Shown: piece by piece, positions 1 through 7,484 of the stretch | How the letters are laid out: each line of letters begins with the position of its first letter | How positions within the stretch are numbered: the stretch's first letter is position 1 | NCBI GenBank assembly: GCA_016787375.1 | Contig: JAEUUM010000368.1 | Span: 1-10,302, forward strand | Reading direction: 5' to 3' | From: Saprospiraceae bacterium | GTDB lineage: Bacteria > Bacteroidota > Bacteroidia > Chitinophagales > Saprospiraceae | Length of the DNA stretch: 10,302 nt | Made by a program: the position numbers and the translations under genes | Notes under the pieces: model-generated | Seen by the model: the letters and a program-made list of their open reading frames with translations, nothing else | Told to the model about the DNA's origin: nothing | Database searches by the model: none

Positions 1-359
1 ACATCATACAAGAAGAACCAGAACACATTGAAAACCTTTGGAAAAATACCAGGCTTTCAATGAAACTCTTCAAAGAAATCGGCTTTGAAGTTGGTCACAC
101 GGAATCTCCAATCATTCCGATTTACATTCGTGATAACATGAAGACTTTTGCTTTTTCAAAAATGTGCTTTGAAGAAGGGTTGTTCATTAATCCTGTCGTA
201 TCACCAGCCGTCCCTAGTGAAGAATCCCTAATACGATTTTCACTAATGGCAAATCATACTGAAGAGCAAATTGAAAAAGCTACGGATATACTGTATCGCA
301 ACGCGGTAAAACTTGGGGTCATAGATGCAAAAAAAGAGCCCGTATTGGTCAGCAAATGA
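1..359 (+). CDS. spt: Serine palmitoyltransferase, C-terminal fragment (5' end outside window)
   Basis: This is the last 118 codons of a pyridoxal-phosphate enzyme of the alpha-oxoamine synthase family (class II aminotransferase fold). The frame is open from base 3, so the ATG at 60 is internal. The stretches TESPIIPIYI, NPVVSPAVP and IRFSLMANHT are typical of the C-terminal small domain of bacterial serine palmitoyltransferases. The catalytic lysine lies upstream of the window and cannot be checked. The enzyme condenses serine with a fatty acyl-CoA to give 3-ketosphinganine, the first step of sphingolipid synthesis, in the cytoplasm. A related family member (glycine C-acetyltransferase or 8-amino-7-oxononanoate synthase) is possible from the fragment alone, but the ceramide genes directly downstream favour serine palmitoyltransferase. 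The gap to the next gene is 35 bp, consistent with one operon. Confidence 0.85.
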   Translation, partial: IIQEEPEHIENLWKNTRLSMKLFKEIGFEVGHTESPIIPIYIRDNMKTFAFSKMCFEEGLFINPVVSPAVPSEESLIRFSLMANHTEEQIEKATDILYRNAVKLGVIDAKKEPVLVSK

Positions 360-394
360 ACTAATTATTAACATTTTTTTTAAAATTGCCTGAA

Positions 395-1519
395 ATGTTG
401 GAAATCGTTGAAGTAAAAACCAAAAAACAACTTACTCAATTCATTGATTTCCCTCACGATCTATACAAAGACGATCCCAATTATGTTCCGATGATTTTCA
501 TGGAGCAGGAGGCATTACTCAATCCAAAGAAATCACCATTTTTAAAGCACTCAGAGGCAATTTATTATCTAGCCATCAAAGATTCAAAAATAGTTGGTCG
601 AATTGCTTCCATCAAAAATAATAACCATATTCAGTTCTCGGGCAAGCAAGAAGGATTTTTCGGTTTTTTCGATGTTATCAATGATTACGAAGTTGCTCAG
701 GCACTGCTCTCCAAGGCCGAATCATGGCTCAAATCGAAAGGCTTGATCAGTATTCAGGGGCCGGCAAATTTTTCAACCAATGAGACAGTGGGTGTGCTGA
801 TAGAAAATTTTACAGAGCCACCTTTTATCATGAACACCTATAATTTTCCATATTATGTGGAACTGTTGGAAAAATATGGATTCAAAAAATCGACTGACCT
901 TCTCTGTTATGAATTAATAACAGCCGAAATGCCTGAGGAAGTCATTGCTATTGGTGAACGCATTGAAAAACGTCTTGCCGAGAAAGGTATAACGATCAGA
1001 AAGATCAATATGAAAAAATTCGCGGAAGAGATTAATAATTTCCTTCCGGTTTATAATGAGTCATGGGCTGAAAACACAGGTTTTGTTCCTATGACAGCAG
1101 ATGAAGTCAGACAAATAGGCAAAGACCTAAAACCAATAGTTGATAAAGATTTTATCTATTTTGCAGAAAAAGATGGTAAAATAATAGGCGTTTCATTGAC
1201 GGTGCCAAATCTGAATGAAATACAAATCAATATTAAGCGAGGAAGGCTTCTGCCATTTGGTGTTTTCAAGATTTTGTTCGGCCTTAAAAAAATAAAAAGC
1301 CTAAGAGTATTGGCTTTGGGTACACTAAAAGAATATCGCCGAATGGGCATAGACGTATGCTTTTATGTGCGTAATATTAAAACCGCGAAGGAAAAAGGCA
1401 TCATCCGATCAGAAGCGTCCTGGATACTTGAGCACAACACTATGATGAACCGTGCATTAGAACACATTAATGGCAAAGTATACAGGAAATACCGAATTTA
1501 CGAAAAATCAATTGCTTGA
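395..1519 (+). CDS. bcerS: GNAT-superfamily N-acyltransferase, probable bacterial ceramide synthase
   Basis: The 374-residue protein resembles the large two-part GNAT proteins found beside serine palmitoyltransferase in sphingolipid-making bacteria, the family of Caulobacter bCerS and of YghO. Visible family-like features are the N-terminal FPHDLYKDDPNYVP stretch, a GFFGFF segment, the QGPANFSTNE segment and a C-terminal acetyltransferase-like half ending near an EASWILEHN segment. In the known pathway this enzyme N-acylates 3-ketosphinganine using an acyl-CoA. I chose the ATG at 395 over the in-frame TTG at 386, which would add only three residues. There is no clear Shine-Dalgarno site, as is usual in this phylum. 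The stop overlaps the next start by one base (TGATG at 1517-1521), so translation is probably coupled. The GNAT fold is fairly clear; the ceramide synthase role rests on resemblance plus context. Confidence 0.75.
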   Translation: MLEIVEVKTKKQLTQFIDFPHDLYKDDPNYVPMIFMEQEALLNPKKSPFLKHSEAIYYLAIKDSKIVGRIASIKNNNHIQFSGKQEGFFGFFDVINDYEVAQALLSKAESWLKSKGLISIQGPANFSTNETVGVLIENFTEPPFIMNTYNFPYYVELLEKYGFKKSTDLLCYELITAEMPEEVIAIGERIEKRLAEKGITIRKINMKKFAEEINNFLPVYNESWAENTGFVPMTADEVRQIGKDLKPIVDKDFIYFAEKDGKIIGVSLTVPNLNEIQINIKRGRLLPFGVFKILFGLKKIKSLRVLALGTLKEYRRMGIDVCFYVRNIKTAKEKGIIRSEASWILEHNTMMNRALEHINGKVYRKYRIYEKSIA

Positions 1520-2505
1520 TGAAAAAATTGCTTGTAACAGGAGCAAATGGTTTTATTGGGAGTACGATTGTTGAGCAGGCCATAAACCGAGGCTGGAAGG
1601 TTACAGCCGCCATAAGAAAAGGAAGCAATACAAGCCATTTGCTGCCCTATCAAATAGAATATCTTGAACTCGATTATAGCAATAAAATAGATCTTGTCAA
1701 CAAATTTTCAAAAATTGACAAGTTTGAATACATCATACATAATGCCGGTACTACAAAAGCTGCTAATAAAGATGAATATCTGAAGGTTAATGTAGCTTAC
1801 ACCCAAAATTTAGTCGAGGCCCTTATAGAATCACATAAGATTCCTGAAAAATTCCTTTTCGTAAGCAGTTTGGCTGCAATTGGCCCGGTAAAACATGGTC
1901 AAACAATAGACAATAATACAAAACCAAACCCGGTAACCTGGTATGGGGAAAGCAAATTATCCGCCGAACAATATTTTGATGGATTATCTGAATTCCCTTG
2001 GACTATAATCAGGCCAACTGCAGTTTATGGCCCCAAGGATAAAGACATTTTTGTTTTTATAAAAATGGTTAGCAAAGGATTAGAATTTTATATTGGCAAG
2101 AAAGAGCAAGAACTGAGCTTCATTTACTCTGAAGATCTAGCAGACCTGATGTTAACCATTGTTGAAAAAAGTCCTCTTCACCAAAAATATATTGGAAGTG
2201 ATTTCAAGCAGTATAAGTCTGCAGACTTGGGAAATTCAATTAAAATTTCACAAAATAAGTCAACTTTAAAACTAAAAATACCTGCAATTGTTATAACATC
2301 TGTTGCTTATGTTTTTGACTTTTTTGGCAAGCTAAGTGGAAAAGTTCCTACTTTGAACCTAGACAAAATGAACGAGTTAAAGGCTGAAAGTTGGTGGTGC
2401 AATCCGAAGAATGTTAAAACAAATTTGAATTGGCAACCAAAAAATGACCTATACTCAGGCATGAAAAATACCATAGAATGGTACCAAAAACACAAGTGGT
2501 TGTAG
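1519..2505 (+). CDS. cerR: Extended SDR (NAD-dependent epimerase/dehydratase family), probable 3-oxo-dihydroceramide reductase CerR
   Basis: The 328-residue cytoplasmic oxidoreductase has an N-terminal Rossmann nucleotide-binding motif TGANGFIG (G8, G11, G14). The catalytic set is Ser116/Ser117 in FVSSLAA and Tyr142-x3-Lys146 in WYGESK, followed by IIRPTAVYGP, all typical of extended short-chain dehydrogenases. In Caulobacter and Bacteroides an extended SDR encoded with serine palmitoyltransferase reduces the 3-keto group of the sphingoid base or N-acylated intermediate to form dihydroceramide. The position directly after the ceramide synthase-like gene supports that job. The start is the ATG overlapping the upstream stop; a TTG one codon earlier is not needed. 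Other SDR substrates (nucleotide sugars, sterols) cannot be excluded from motifs alone. A gap of 23 bp separates it from the inositol-phosphate synthase gene. Confidence 0.78.
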   Translation: MKKLLVTGANGFIGSTIVEQAINRGWKVTAAIRKGSNTSHLLPYQIEYLELDYSNKIDLVNKFSKIDKFEYIIHNAGTTKAANKDEYLKVNVAYTQNLVEALIESHKIPEKFLFVSSLAAIGPVKHGQTIDNNTKPNPVTWYGESKLSAEQYFDGLSEFPWTIIRPTAVYGPKDKDIFVFIKMVSKGLEFYIGKKEQELSFIYSEDLADLMLTIVEKSPLHQKYIGSDFKQYKSADLGNSIKISQNKSTLKLKIPAIVITSVAYVFDFFGKLSGKVPTLNLDKMNELKAESWWCNPKNVKTNLNWQPKNDLYSGMKNTIEWYQKHKWL

Positions 2506-2528
2506 ACTCTAATTAAATTTAATGATAT

Positions 2529-3884
2529 ATGAAAAACCAAATAACTATTGACCCCGCAGTAGGAAAATTAGGCATATTGACACCTGGAATGGGAGCAGTA
2601 TCAACTACCTTTATTGCCGGCGTGATTGCAGCAAGAAAAGGCATTTCATTACCGATTGGTTCATTGACTCAAATGAGCAATATTCGCCTTGGCAAACGAA
2701 CGGATAATCGAAATCCTAAAATAAAGGATTTTGTTCCTTTAGCTAATCTGGATGATATAGTGTTTGGAGGTTGGGATATTTTTGAAGACAATGTATATGA
2801 AGCTGCATTAAACGCCAAAGTTCTTGACAGGTATTTATTGGAGCAACTAAAAACAGATCTTGAGAACATCAAGCCAATGAAGGCAGTTTTTGACAAAAAA
2901 TACGTCAAGAACATAGACGGTCCAAATATCAAAACTGCCAATTCAAAAATGGATCTTGCTGAACAATTGATGCAGGACATGGCTGATTTCAAGAAAAACA
3001 ATAATTGTGATCGATTGGTAATTGTTTGGTGCGCCTCAACTGAAGCCTATATCGAAGCTTCTGATGTACACATGTCACTTGAAGCATTCGAGGAGGGCTT
3101 GAAAAATAATGACGAGCGTATAGCACCCAGTATGATATATGCTTACGCAGCTTTAAAACTGGGCATACCATTTGCAAACGGAGCTCCTAATCTTACCTGT
3201 GACATTCCGGCGATGCTTGAATTGTCTCATATCACACACACTCCAATAGCCGGAAAAGATTTCAAAACAGGTCAAACCCTAATGAAAACCATTGTTGCAC
3301 CCGGATTGCATGCCAGAGCACTTGGAGTAAGGGGTTGGTTTTCGACCAACATACTGGGTAACAGAGATGGTGAAGTACTTGATGCTCCTGAAAATTTTAA
3401 AACTAAGGAAGTCTCTAAGGGCAATGTACTGGATGGTATTTTAGATGCCGATTTACAACCTGATTTATACAAAGATTTGTATCATAAAATCAGAATTAAC
3501 TATTATCCACCTCATGGTGATAATAAAGAAAGTTGGGATAACATCGATATTTTTGGCTGGTTGGGTTATCCGATGCAGATTAAAATCAACTTCTTGTGTA
3601 AAGACTCAATTTTGGCGGCCCCTGTAGTACTGGACCTCGCCTTATTCATGGATCTTGCAAAGAGAGCAAAAATGGAAGGTATCATGGAATGGTTATCATT
3701 CTATTTGAAGGCACCGCAAACAGCTCCGGGTCTGGCACCTGAACATGATATCTTTAAACAGTTGAGCAAGTTAGAAAACACTTTGAGATTTTTAATGGGT
3801 GAAGACCTGATAACCCATCTAGGTTTGGATTATTATGAAGATCTCAAAAAAGAATATGAGGAGCTTATACAAGTTTATAGCTAG
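2529..3884 (+). CDS. ino1: myo-Inositol-1-phosphate (3-phosphate) synthase
   Basis: The 451-residue protein is a clear member of the MIPS family, which converts glucose 6-phosphate to inositol phosphate using bound NAD in the cytoplasm. It has the N-terminal dinucleotide-binding loop GMGAVS (residues 20-25), the NGAPN segment, the catalytic-domain signature GKDFKTGQT (residues 242-250), then NILGNRDG, the YPPHGDNKE stretch, and KDSILAAPVVLDL near the C-terminus. Eukaryotic homologues are somewhat longer (about 510-560 residues); this size fits the bacterial form. It supplies the inositol phosphate used by the CDP-alcohol transferase encoded at 7485. The 3' end overlaps the PgpA gene by 29 bp, a strong sign of co-transcription. 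The ATG at 2529 gives a natural start directly before the Rossmann domain. Confidence 0.95.
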   Translation: MKNQITIDPAVGKLGILTPGMGAVSTTFIAGVIAARKGISLPIGSLTQMSNIRLGKRTDNRNPKIKDFVPLANLDDIVFGGWDIFEDNVYEAALNAKVLDRYLLEQLKTDLENIKPMKAVFDKKYVKNIDGPNIKTANSKMDLAEQLMQDMADFKKNNNCDRLVIVWCASTEAYIEASDVHMSLEAFEEGLKNNDERIAPSMIYAYAALKLGIPFANGAPNLTCDIPAMLELSHITHTPIAGKDFKTGQTLMKTIVAPGLHARALGVRGWFSTNILGNRDGEVLDAPENFKTKEVSKGNVLDGILDADLQPDLYKDLYHKIRINYYPPHGDNKESWDNIDIFGWLGYPMQIKINFLCKDSILAAPVVLDLALFMDLAKRAKMEGIMEWLSFYLKAPQTAPGLAPEHDIFKQLSKLENTLRFLMGEDLITHLGLDYYEDLKKEYEELIQVYS

Positions 3885-4314
3885 CGGATTTGGCACAGGA
3901 TATTTACCCAAAGCTCCCGGAACCTGGGGGGCTTTGGGTGCTTTATTAATAATGTTACCATTCTATTTTCTTCATTATGAGCACATTACCATTTTATTGG
4001 CGTGTTGTATTTTTGTATTTACATTACTGGGAGTCTGGTCAGCCAACCGGGTAGAATCAGAATGGGGACATGATCCTAAAAAAGTTGTTATAGATGAAAT
4101 GGTTGGACTTTGGGTAAGTATTATATTCATTCCTTTTAGTTGGGTCAATCTAATTGTGGGGTTTATTTTGTTCAGATTTTTTGATATTTTTAAGCCACTT
4201 GGGATCAGGCATGCTGAAAAACTAAATGGCGGATATGGTGTTATGGCAGACGACCTGGTGGCTGGGGTATACGCCAATGTGGTGCTCAATTGTTTAATTT
4301 TTGTTTTGGAATGA
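3856..4314 (+). CDS. pgpA: PgpA-family phosphatase, probable phosphatidylinositol-phosphate phosphatase
   Basis: The 152-residue integral membrane protein carries the PgpA signature: an N-terminal ASGFGTGYLPKAPGTWG stretch, the metal-binding IDEMVG (Asp80, Glu81), RFFDIFKP, and ADDLVAG (Asp132, Asp133). Members normally remove the phosphate from phosphatidylglycerophosphate. In Bacteroides thetaiotaomicron the homologue in the inositol-lipid cluster (BT_1525) is assigned to phosphatidylinositol phosphate. The neighbouring MIPS gene suggests the same substrate here. I chose the ATG at 3856 because it follows an A-rich tract and places the signature at the usual distance from the N-terminus. 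The ATG at 3835 would add seven residues. The gene overlaps MIPS upstream by 29 bp and ends with an ATGA overlap with the next gene. A housekeeping phosphatidylglycerol role is the main alternative. Confidence 0.88.
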   Translation: MRSLYKFIASGFGTGYLPKAPGTWGALGALLIMLPFYFLHYEHITILLACCIFVFTLLGVWSANRVESEWGHDPKKVVIDEMVGLWVSIIFIPFSWVNLIVGFILFRFFDIFKPLGIRHAEKLNGGYGVMADDLVAGVYANVVLNCLIFVLE

Positions 4315-4772
4315 CAGAAAATCAAAAAGAAAAGTTAGCTGATACTGAAAAGGTTGGGATAAAAGGTTTTCTTCATTTATTGAGTCAATATGGCTCTACT
4401 TCACTTTTTACCACTATTTTGGATTTTGGAGTGTTCCAAATCGCCCTTAAGTATTTTGCTGCAACTGCTGTTATTGCAACTTTATTTGGTCGACTAATGG
4501 GCAGCAGTTCGTCGTTTGTAATTCATAAATTTTGGGTATTTAATCACATTCATGGACTGAACATGAAAATACTCATGTATAAATATATCCTTGGAATTAT
4601 TGTTGGGACAATATTGAATCTTGGAGGTGTTTATATATTGAACAACTACATGCATCTCTCACCATGGCCAGCCCGAATAATAACTGCATCAACGGTTTGG
4701 TTCATTGTTTTTACATACAACAGATTATGGGTTTTTACCAAAAAAATTGATATCGGAAAAATTCAACATTAA
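4311..4772 (+). CDS. GtrA-like family four-helix membrane protein, candidate lipid flippase component
   Basis: The 153-residue protein has about four predicted transmembrane segments, near residues 29-48, 50-71, 86-108 and 117-138. The second ends in HKFWVF and the fourth in YNRLWVF, the paired aromatic ends characteristic of the GtrA family. Characterised GtrA proteins are thought to move undecaprenyl-phosphate-linked sugars across the inner membrane, usually beside a glycosyltransferase; none is seen here. The ATG lies inside the upstream stop (ATGA at 4311-4314), so the gene is translationally coupled to the phosphatase. An in-frame TTG at 4290 is an unlikely start. Its placement inside an inositol-lipid operon suggests, as inference only, that it moves phosphatidylinositol, ceramide or a glycosylated product across the membrane. 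Confidence 0.85.
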   Translation: MTENQKEKLADTEKVGIKGFLHLLSQYGSTSLFTTILDFGVFQIALKYFAATAVIATLFGRLMGSSSSFVIHKFWVFNHIHGLNMKILMYKYILGIIVGTILNLGGVYILNNYMHLSPWPARIITASTVWFIVFTYNRLWVFTKKIDIGKIQH

Positions 4773-4782
4773 TGTTTGAGTA

Positions 4783-4815
4783 TTTAATTTAAAAAATAAT
4801 CTTTTAGTAATTTTG
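4783..4815 (+). promoter_or_regulatory. Candidate Bacteroidota-type promoter ahead of the DUF5686 gene
   Basis: The -7 element TAATTTTG (4808-4815) matches the Bacteroidota consensus TAnnTTTG. A partial -33 element TTTA (4783-4786) sits 21 bases upstream, within the usual 19-21 spacing. Transcription would begin around 4820-4825, leaving a leader of roughly 40 bases before the ATG at 4862. The 89-bp gap is the longest in the cluster, which fits a secondary promoter. The -33 match is imperfect. Confidence 0.5.
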
Positions 4816-4825
4816 TACAATTATA

Positions 4826-4841
4826 AGTTAGTTTACTAACT
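4826..4841. repeat. Perfect 16-base inverted repeat (7-bp arms) just downstream of the candidate promoter
   Basis: The arms AGTTAGT (4826-4832) and ACTAACT (4835-4841) are perfect reverse complements separated by two T residues. The repeat begins 11 bases after the -7 element, so it lies at or just after the predicted transcription start. It could be an operator bound by a dimeric regulator. A 2-base loop is too tight for a hairpin, but opening one pair or more could make a small 5'-leader stem. Chance cannot be excluded. Confidence 0.45.
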
Positions 4842-4861
4842 GCAACCAGATAAATCTCACA

Positions 4862-7450
4862 ATGAATAACCAACATTCAGGTGTAAAATCAATATTCTAT
4901 TTATTTTACTTTCTCCTCCCTATCAGCATTTTTTCGCAAAACACTCCTTCCGTTAAAGGAACGGTAATTGATGAAGAAAGTGGCGAAGGTATATCTTATG
5001 CAAGCATACAAGCAGGTGCAACAAATACGGGGGTTTCAACTGATATCAACGGACATTTTTTTCTAAAACTTGATGACAATATCAATAGTTTAAAAATATC
5101 TGCCATTGGATACAAAACAATTACAGTAAAAATTGCCAAAGGAAAGTACCAAGAGCTCACCATAAAACTTGCCCCTTCATCTTTTGAGCTCTCCGAAGTA
5201 GAAGTAAAAGTTTCAAAATATAAGAATAAAGGGAACCCTGCAGTTGAACTGATTAAAAAAGTACTGGAAAACAAGGAGAAAAACAGACGAGAGTCATTTG
5301 ACTATTTTCATTATGAAAAATATGAAAAAGTCGATATGGCATATAACAATATCACTGAAGGCACTAGAAAGTCATTGCTTTTCAGAAATATTGATTTTGT
5401 CTTTAATTTTGCTGATACCAACAAAACAACCGGTAAGGTATATCTGCCATTTTTCTTTAGAGAAGCTCTGTCAGATGTTTATTTTAGAAAAGACCCTAAA
5501 GCCGAGAAAGAATATATTCATGGCGAGTTCAATACAGTAATGCCCGGCGTTTTTGATAACATTGGTATTGCCAGTTTTATCCAAAACCTCTCTCAACCGG
5601 TGGATATTTATGACAATGCAATAAACTTGGTTACCGTGGATTTTATAAGCCCATTATCACCCATTGCACCAAATATATATAGATTCTACATTTTGGATAC
5701 ATCTGTTATCAAAGAAACGCCAATGGTGCATATGTACTTTGCTCCGAGATTTAAATCTGACAAAGCATTCATGGGCAATATGTGGATAGCCTTGGATTCT
5801 ACTTATGCTGTGAGAAGAATCGAACTGGGTATACCCAAAGAGATAAACCTGAATTGGGTTAACGAAATGCAGATTACCCAGGAATTTAGTTGGGTTGAAA
5901 CAGACAATATCATCAATGGAGTAAAACATAAATCAAGAGGTTTGATGGTTTCACAAGATGACTTGTTCATGGATTTTGCCATCACCAAAAACGAAGAATC
6001 CAAATCTATTTTAGGAAGTAAAAAAGTCTCCTACAGAAACATCACACTAAACAATCCAATACCGGACAGTGTATTCAGAACGAAAGTGAAGACTTTTAGG
6101 GATGAGGGCGCTGATGAAAAGACTGAAGAATTCTGGAAGACCAACCGACACGATACCCTTAGCCGACAACAAAAAAACATTGTCTTAATGGTGGACAGCC
6201 TTGGCAAAAATAAGCCATTTCAGCGAATGATGAAAATAGGTCGTTTGGTGCTTGAGGGGTACACCTCGGTTGGCAAAATAAACATCGGACCTGCAAACAC
6301 ATTTTACAGCTTTAACGAAATAGAGGGGTTCAGGGGTAGAATCGGAGGAAGAACGAATACCTTGTTTAGCAAGAGAATGGTGTTTGAAGGATATGCTGCA
6401 TATGGATTCAAGGATAAGAAGTGGAAGGGTTTTGGGGGATTGAGGTATTCGTTTCCCAATCAAAACGTTTTAAAATTCCCATATAATCAAATTCAGATTT
6501 GGTATCAGGATGAGATTAGGATTCCTGGACAAGACTTAAATTTTGTCCAGGAGGATAATTTCCTTTTGTCATTTAAGAGAGGTGTCAATAATAAGATGAT
6601 TTATAATGAATTATTGGGTCTTGAATATACTAAGGAGGCTCAAAATGGATTTTCGTATGCGATTTCATTCAAAAAAGGCAGGCAACGACCGGCAGGTGTT
6701 TTGAAATTTGAGTATCTGGATGATGGTGAAACCGTCACAAAAAATGAAATTAAAACCTCAGAATTTGGACTAACCTTGAGGTACGCCCCAAATGAGCAGT
6801 TTTACCAAACATCACTTTACCGGGTTCCGATATTGAATAAATACCCTATTTTTACTTTTAATTATAGTGTAGGACTCAATGGTTTATTGGATGGAGAATA
6901 CGACTATCATAATCTAAATCTAAAAATTCAAAAGTTATTTTATCTTTCACCCATAGGATACAGCAAAGTTTCATTTGAGGCCGGTAAAATATTTGGCAAT
7001 GTACCCTATCCATTGCTTGCAATACATAGAGCTAACCAAACTTATTCATATCAGTTTGAATCATATAATCTCATGAATTTTCTGGAATTCGTAAGTGATC
7101 AATATGTTTCACTTCATATATTTCACAATTTCGAGGGGATTTTGTTTAACAGAATTCCGCTGATAAGCAAATTAAAGTTGCGAGAAGTTGCCACCTTTAA
7201 AGCATTGGTTGGGAGTCTGGATGCCAAAAATGACCCTTTGGTGTCACAAGGAGTTTTTCAATTTCCTGTTGATAATGATGGAAAAAGCTTAACATATTCT
7301 CTTGAAAAAGCACCTTACATGGAAGCGAGTGTCGGGATAGCCAATATTTTTAAATTCTTCAGAGTGGACTACATTTTAAGGTTGAGTTACCTGAACCATC
7401 CGGGCATTAGCAAATCAGGCATTAGGGCGAGATTTAAAATAGAATTTTGA
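4862..7450 (+). CDS. DUF5686 / CarboxypepD_reg-like domain outer-membrane protein
   Basis: The 862-residue protein starts with a signal peptide (hydrophobic core about residues 10-24, likely cleavage at S25/Q26). A carboxypeptidase-regulatory-like beta-sandwich follows at about 30-110, with VKGTVIDEESGEGISYASI and GYKTITVKI. After this comes a long DUF5686 region beginning near NPAVELIKKVLENKEKN. The second half is rich in alternating aromatic and polar strands, and the chain ends in RARFKIEF with a terminal phenylalanine. Both are typical of outer-membrane beta-barrels. Proteins of this architecture are widespread in Bacteroidota; I know of no established function. The gene sits between the early and late inositol-lipid genes with a likely promoter of its own. 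A role in surface display or transport of the lipid is speculation. It is not a TonB-dependent receptor, since no plug or TonB box is visible. Confidence 0.85.
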   Translation: MNNQHSGVKSIFYLFYFLLPISIFSQNTPSVKGTVIDEESGEGISYASIQAGATNTGVSTDINGHFFLKLDDNINSLKISAIGYKTITVKIAKGKYQELTIKLAPSSFELSEVEVKVSKYKNKGNPAVELIKKVLENKEKNRRESFDYFHYEKYEKVDMAYNNITEGTRKSLLFRNIDFVFNFADTNKTTGKVYLPFFFREALSDVYFRKDPKAEKEYIHGEFNTVMPGVFDNIGIASFIQNLSQPVDIYDNAINLVTVDFISPLSPIAPNIYRFYILDTSVIKETPMVHMYFAPRFKSDKAFMGNMWIALDSTYAVRRIELGIPKEINLNWVNEMQITQEFSWVETDNIINGVKHKSRGLMVSQDDLFMDFAITKNEESKSILGSKKVSYRNITLNNPIPDSVFRTKVKTFRDEGADEKTEEFWKTNRHDTLSRQQKNIVLMVDSLGKNKPFQRMMKIGRLVLEGYTSVGKINIGPANTFYSFNEIEGFRGRIGGRTNTLFSKRMVFEGYAAYGFKDKKWKGFGGLRYSFPNQNVLKFPYNQIQIWYQDEIRIPGQDLNFVQEDNFLLSFKRGVNNKMIYNELLGLEYTKEAQNGFSYAISFKKGRQRPAGVLKFEYLDDGETVTKNEIKTSEFGLTLRYAPNEQFYQTSLYRVPILNKYPIFTFNYSVGLNGLLDGEYDYHNLNLKIQKLFYLSPIGYSKVSFEAGKIFGNVPYPLLAIHRANQTYSYQFESYNLMNFLEFVSDQYVSLHIFHNFEGILFNRIPLISKLKLREVATFKALVGSLDAKNDPLVSQGVFQFPVDNDGKSLTYSLEKAPYMEASVGIANIFKFFRVDYILRLSYLNHPGISKSGIRARFKIEF
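6523..6552. repeat. Strong intragenic inverted repeat (10-bp perfect stem) within the DUF5686 gene
   Basis: The arms TCCTGGACAA (6523-6532) and TTGTCCAGGA (6543-6552) are perfect reverse complements with a 10-base spacer. A G-T wobble and an A-T pair could extend the stem inward (6533-6534 with 6541-6542). No T-run follows, so it is not an intrinsic terminator. It encodes part of the barrel region (residues around PGQDLNFVQED), so protein constraint may partly explain it. Confidence 0.5.
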
Positions 7451-7464
7451 TTTTTGTATATTTG
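7433..7464 (+). promoter_or_regulatory. Candidate Bacteroidota-type promoter ahead of the CDP-alcohol transferase gene
   Basis: TATATTTG (7457-7464) is a full match to the -7 consensus TAnnTTTG. A TTTA (7433-7436) lies 20 bases upstream as a partial -33 element, overlapping the 3' end of the DUF5686 gene. Transcription would start around 7470, giving a short leader before the ATG at 7485. This would let the last three genes be expressed independently of the upstream ones. Confidence 0.45.
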
Positions 7465-7484
7465 TTGACTAATAAAAGTGCAGT

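Noticed and set aside
60..62. ATG at 60 as the start of a small independent 99-residue protein
   Set aside because: The frame stays open to the window edge and the upstream residues continue the serine palmitoyltransferase-like sequence, so this methionine is internal.
386..394. TTG at 386 as start of the GNAT gene, and likewise TTG at 1516 and 4290 for the following genes
   Set aside because: In each case an ATG lies a few codons downstream. At 1519 and 4311 it forms a classic stop-start overlap, making the TTG codons unnecessary.
1693..1722. Inverted repeat CTTGTCAA / TTGACAAG (8-bp arms, 14-base spacer) inside the cerR-like gene
   Set aside because: Within an AT-rich coding region an 8-bp match with this spacing is close to chance expectation, and nothing around it suggests a regulatory role.
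4773..4807. Possible terminator or small gene in the AT-rich gap after the GtrA gene
   Set aside because: The only pairing (AAAA with TTTT) is trivial, and no open frame of meaningful length with a plausible start is present.
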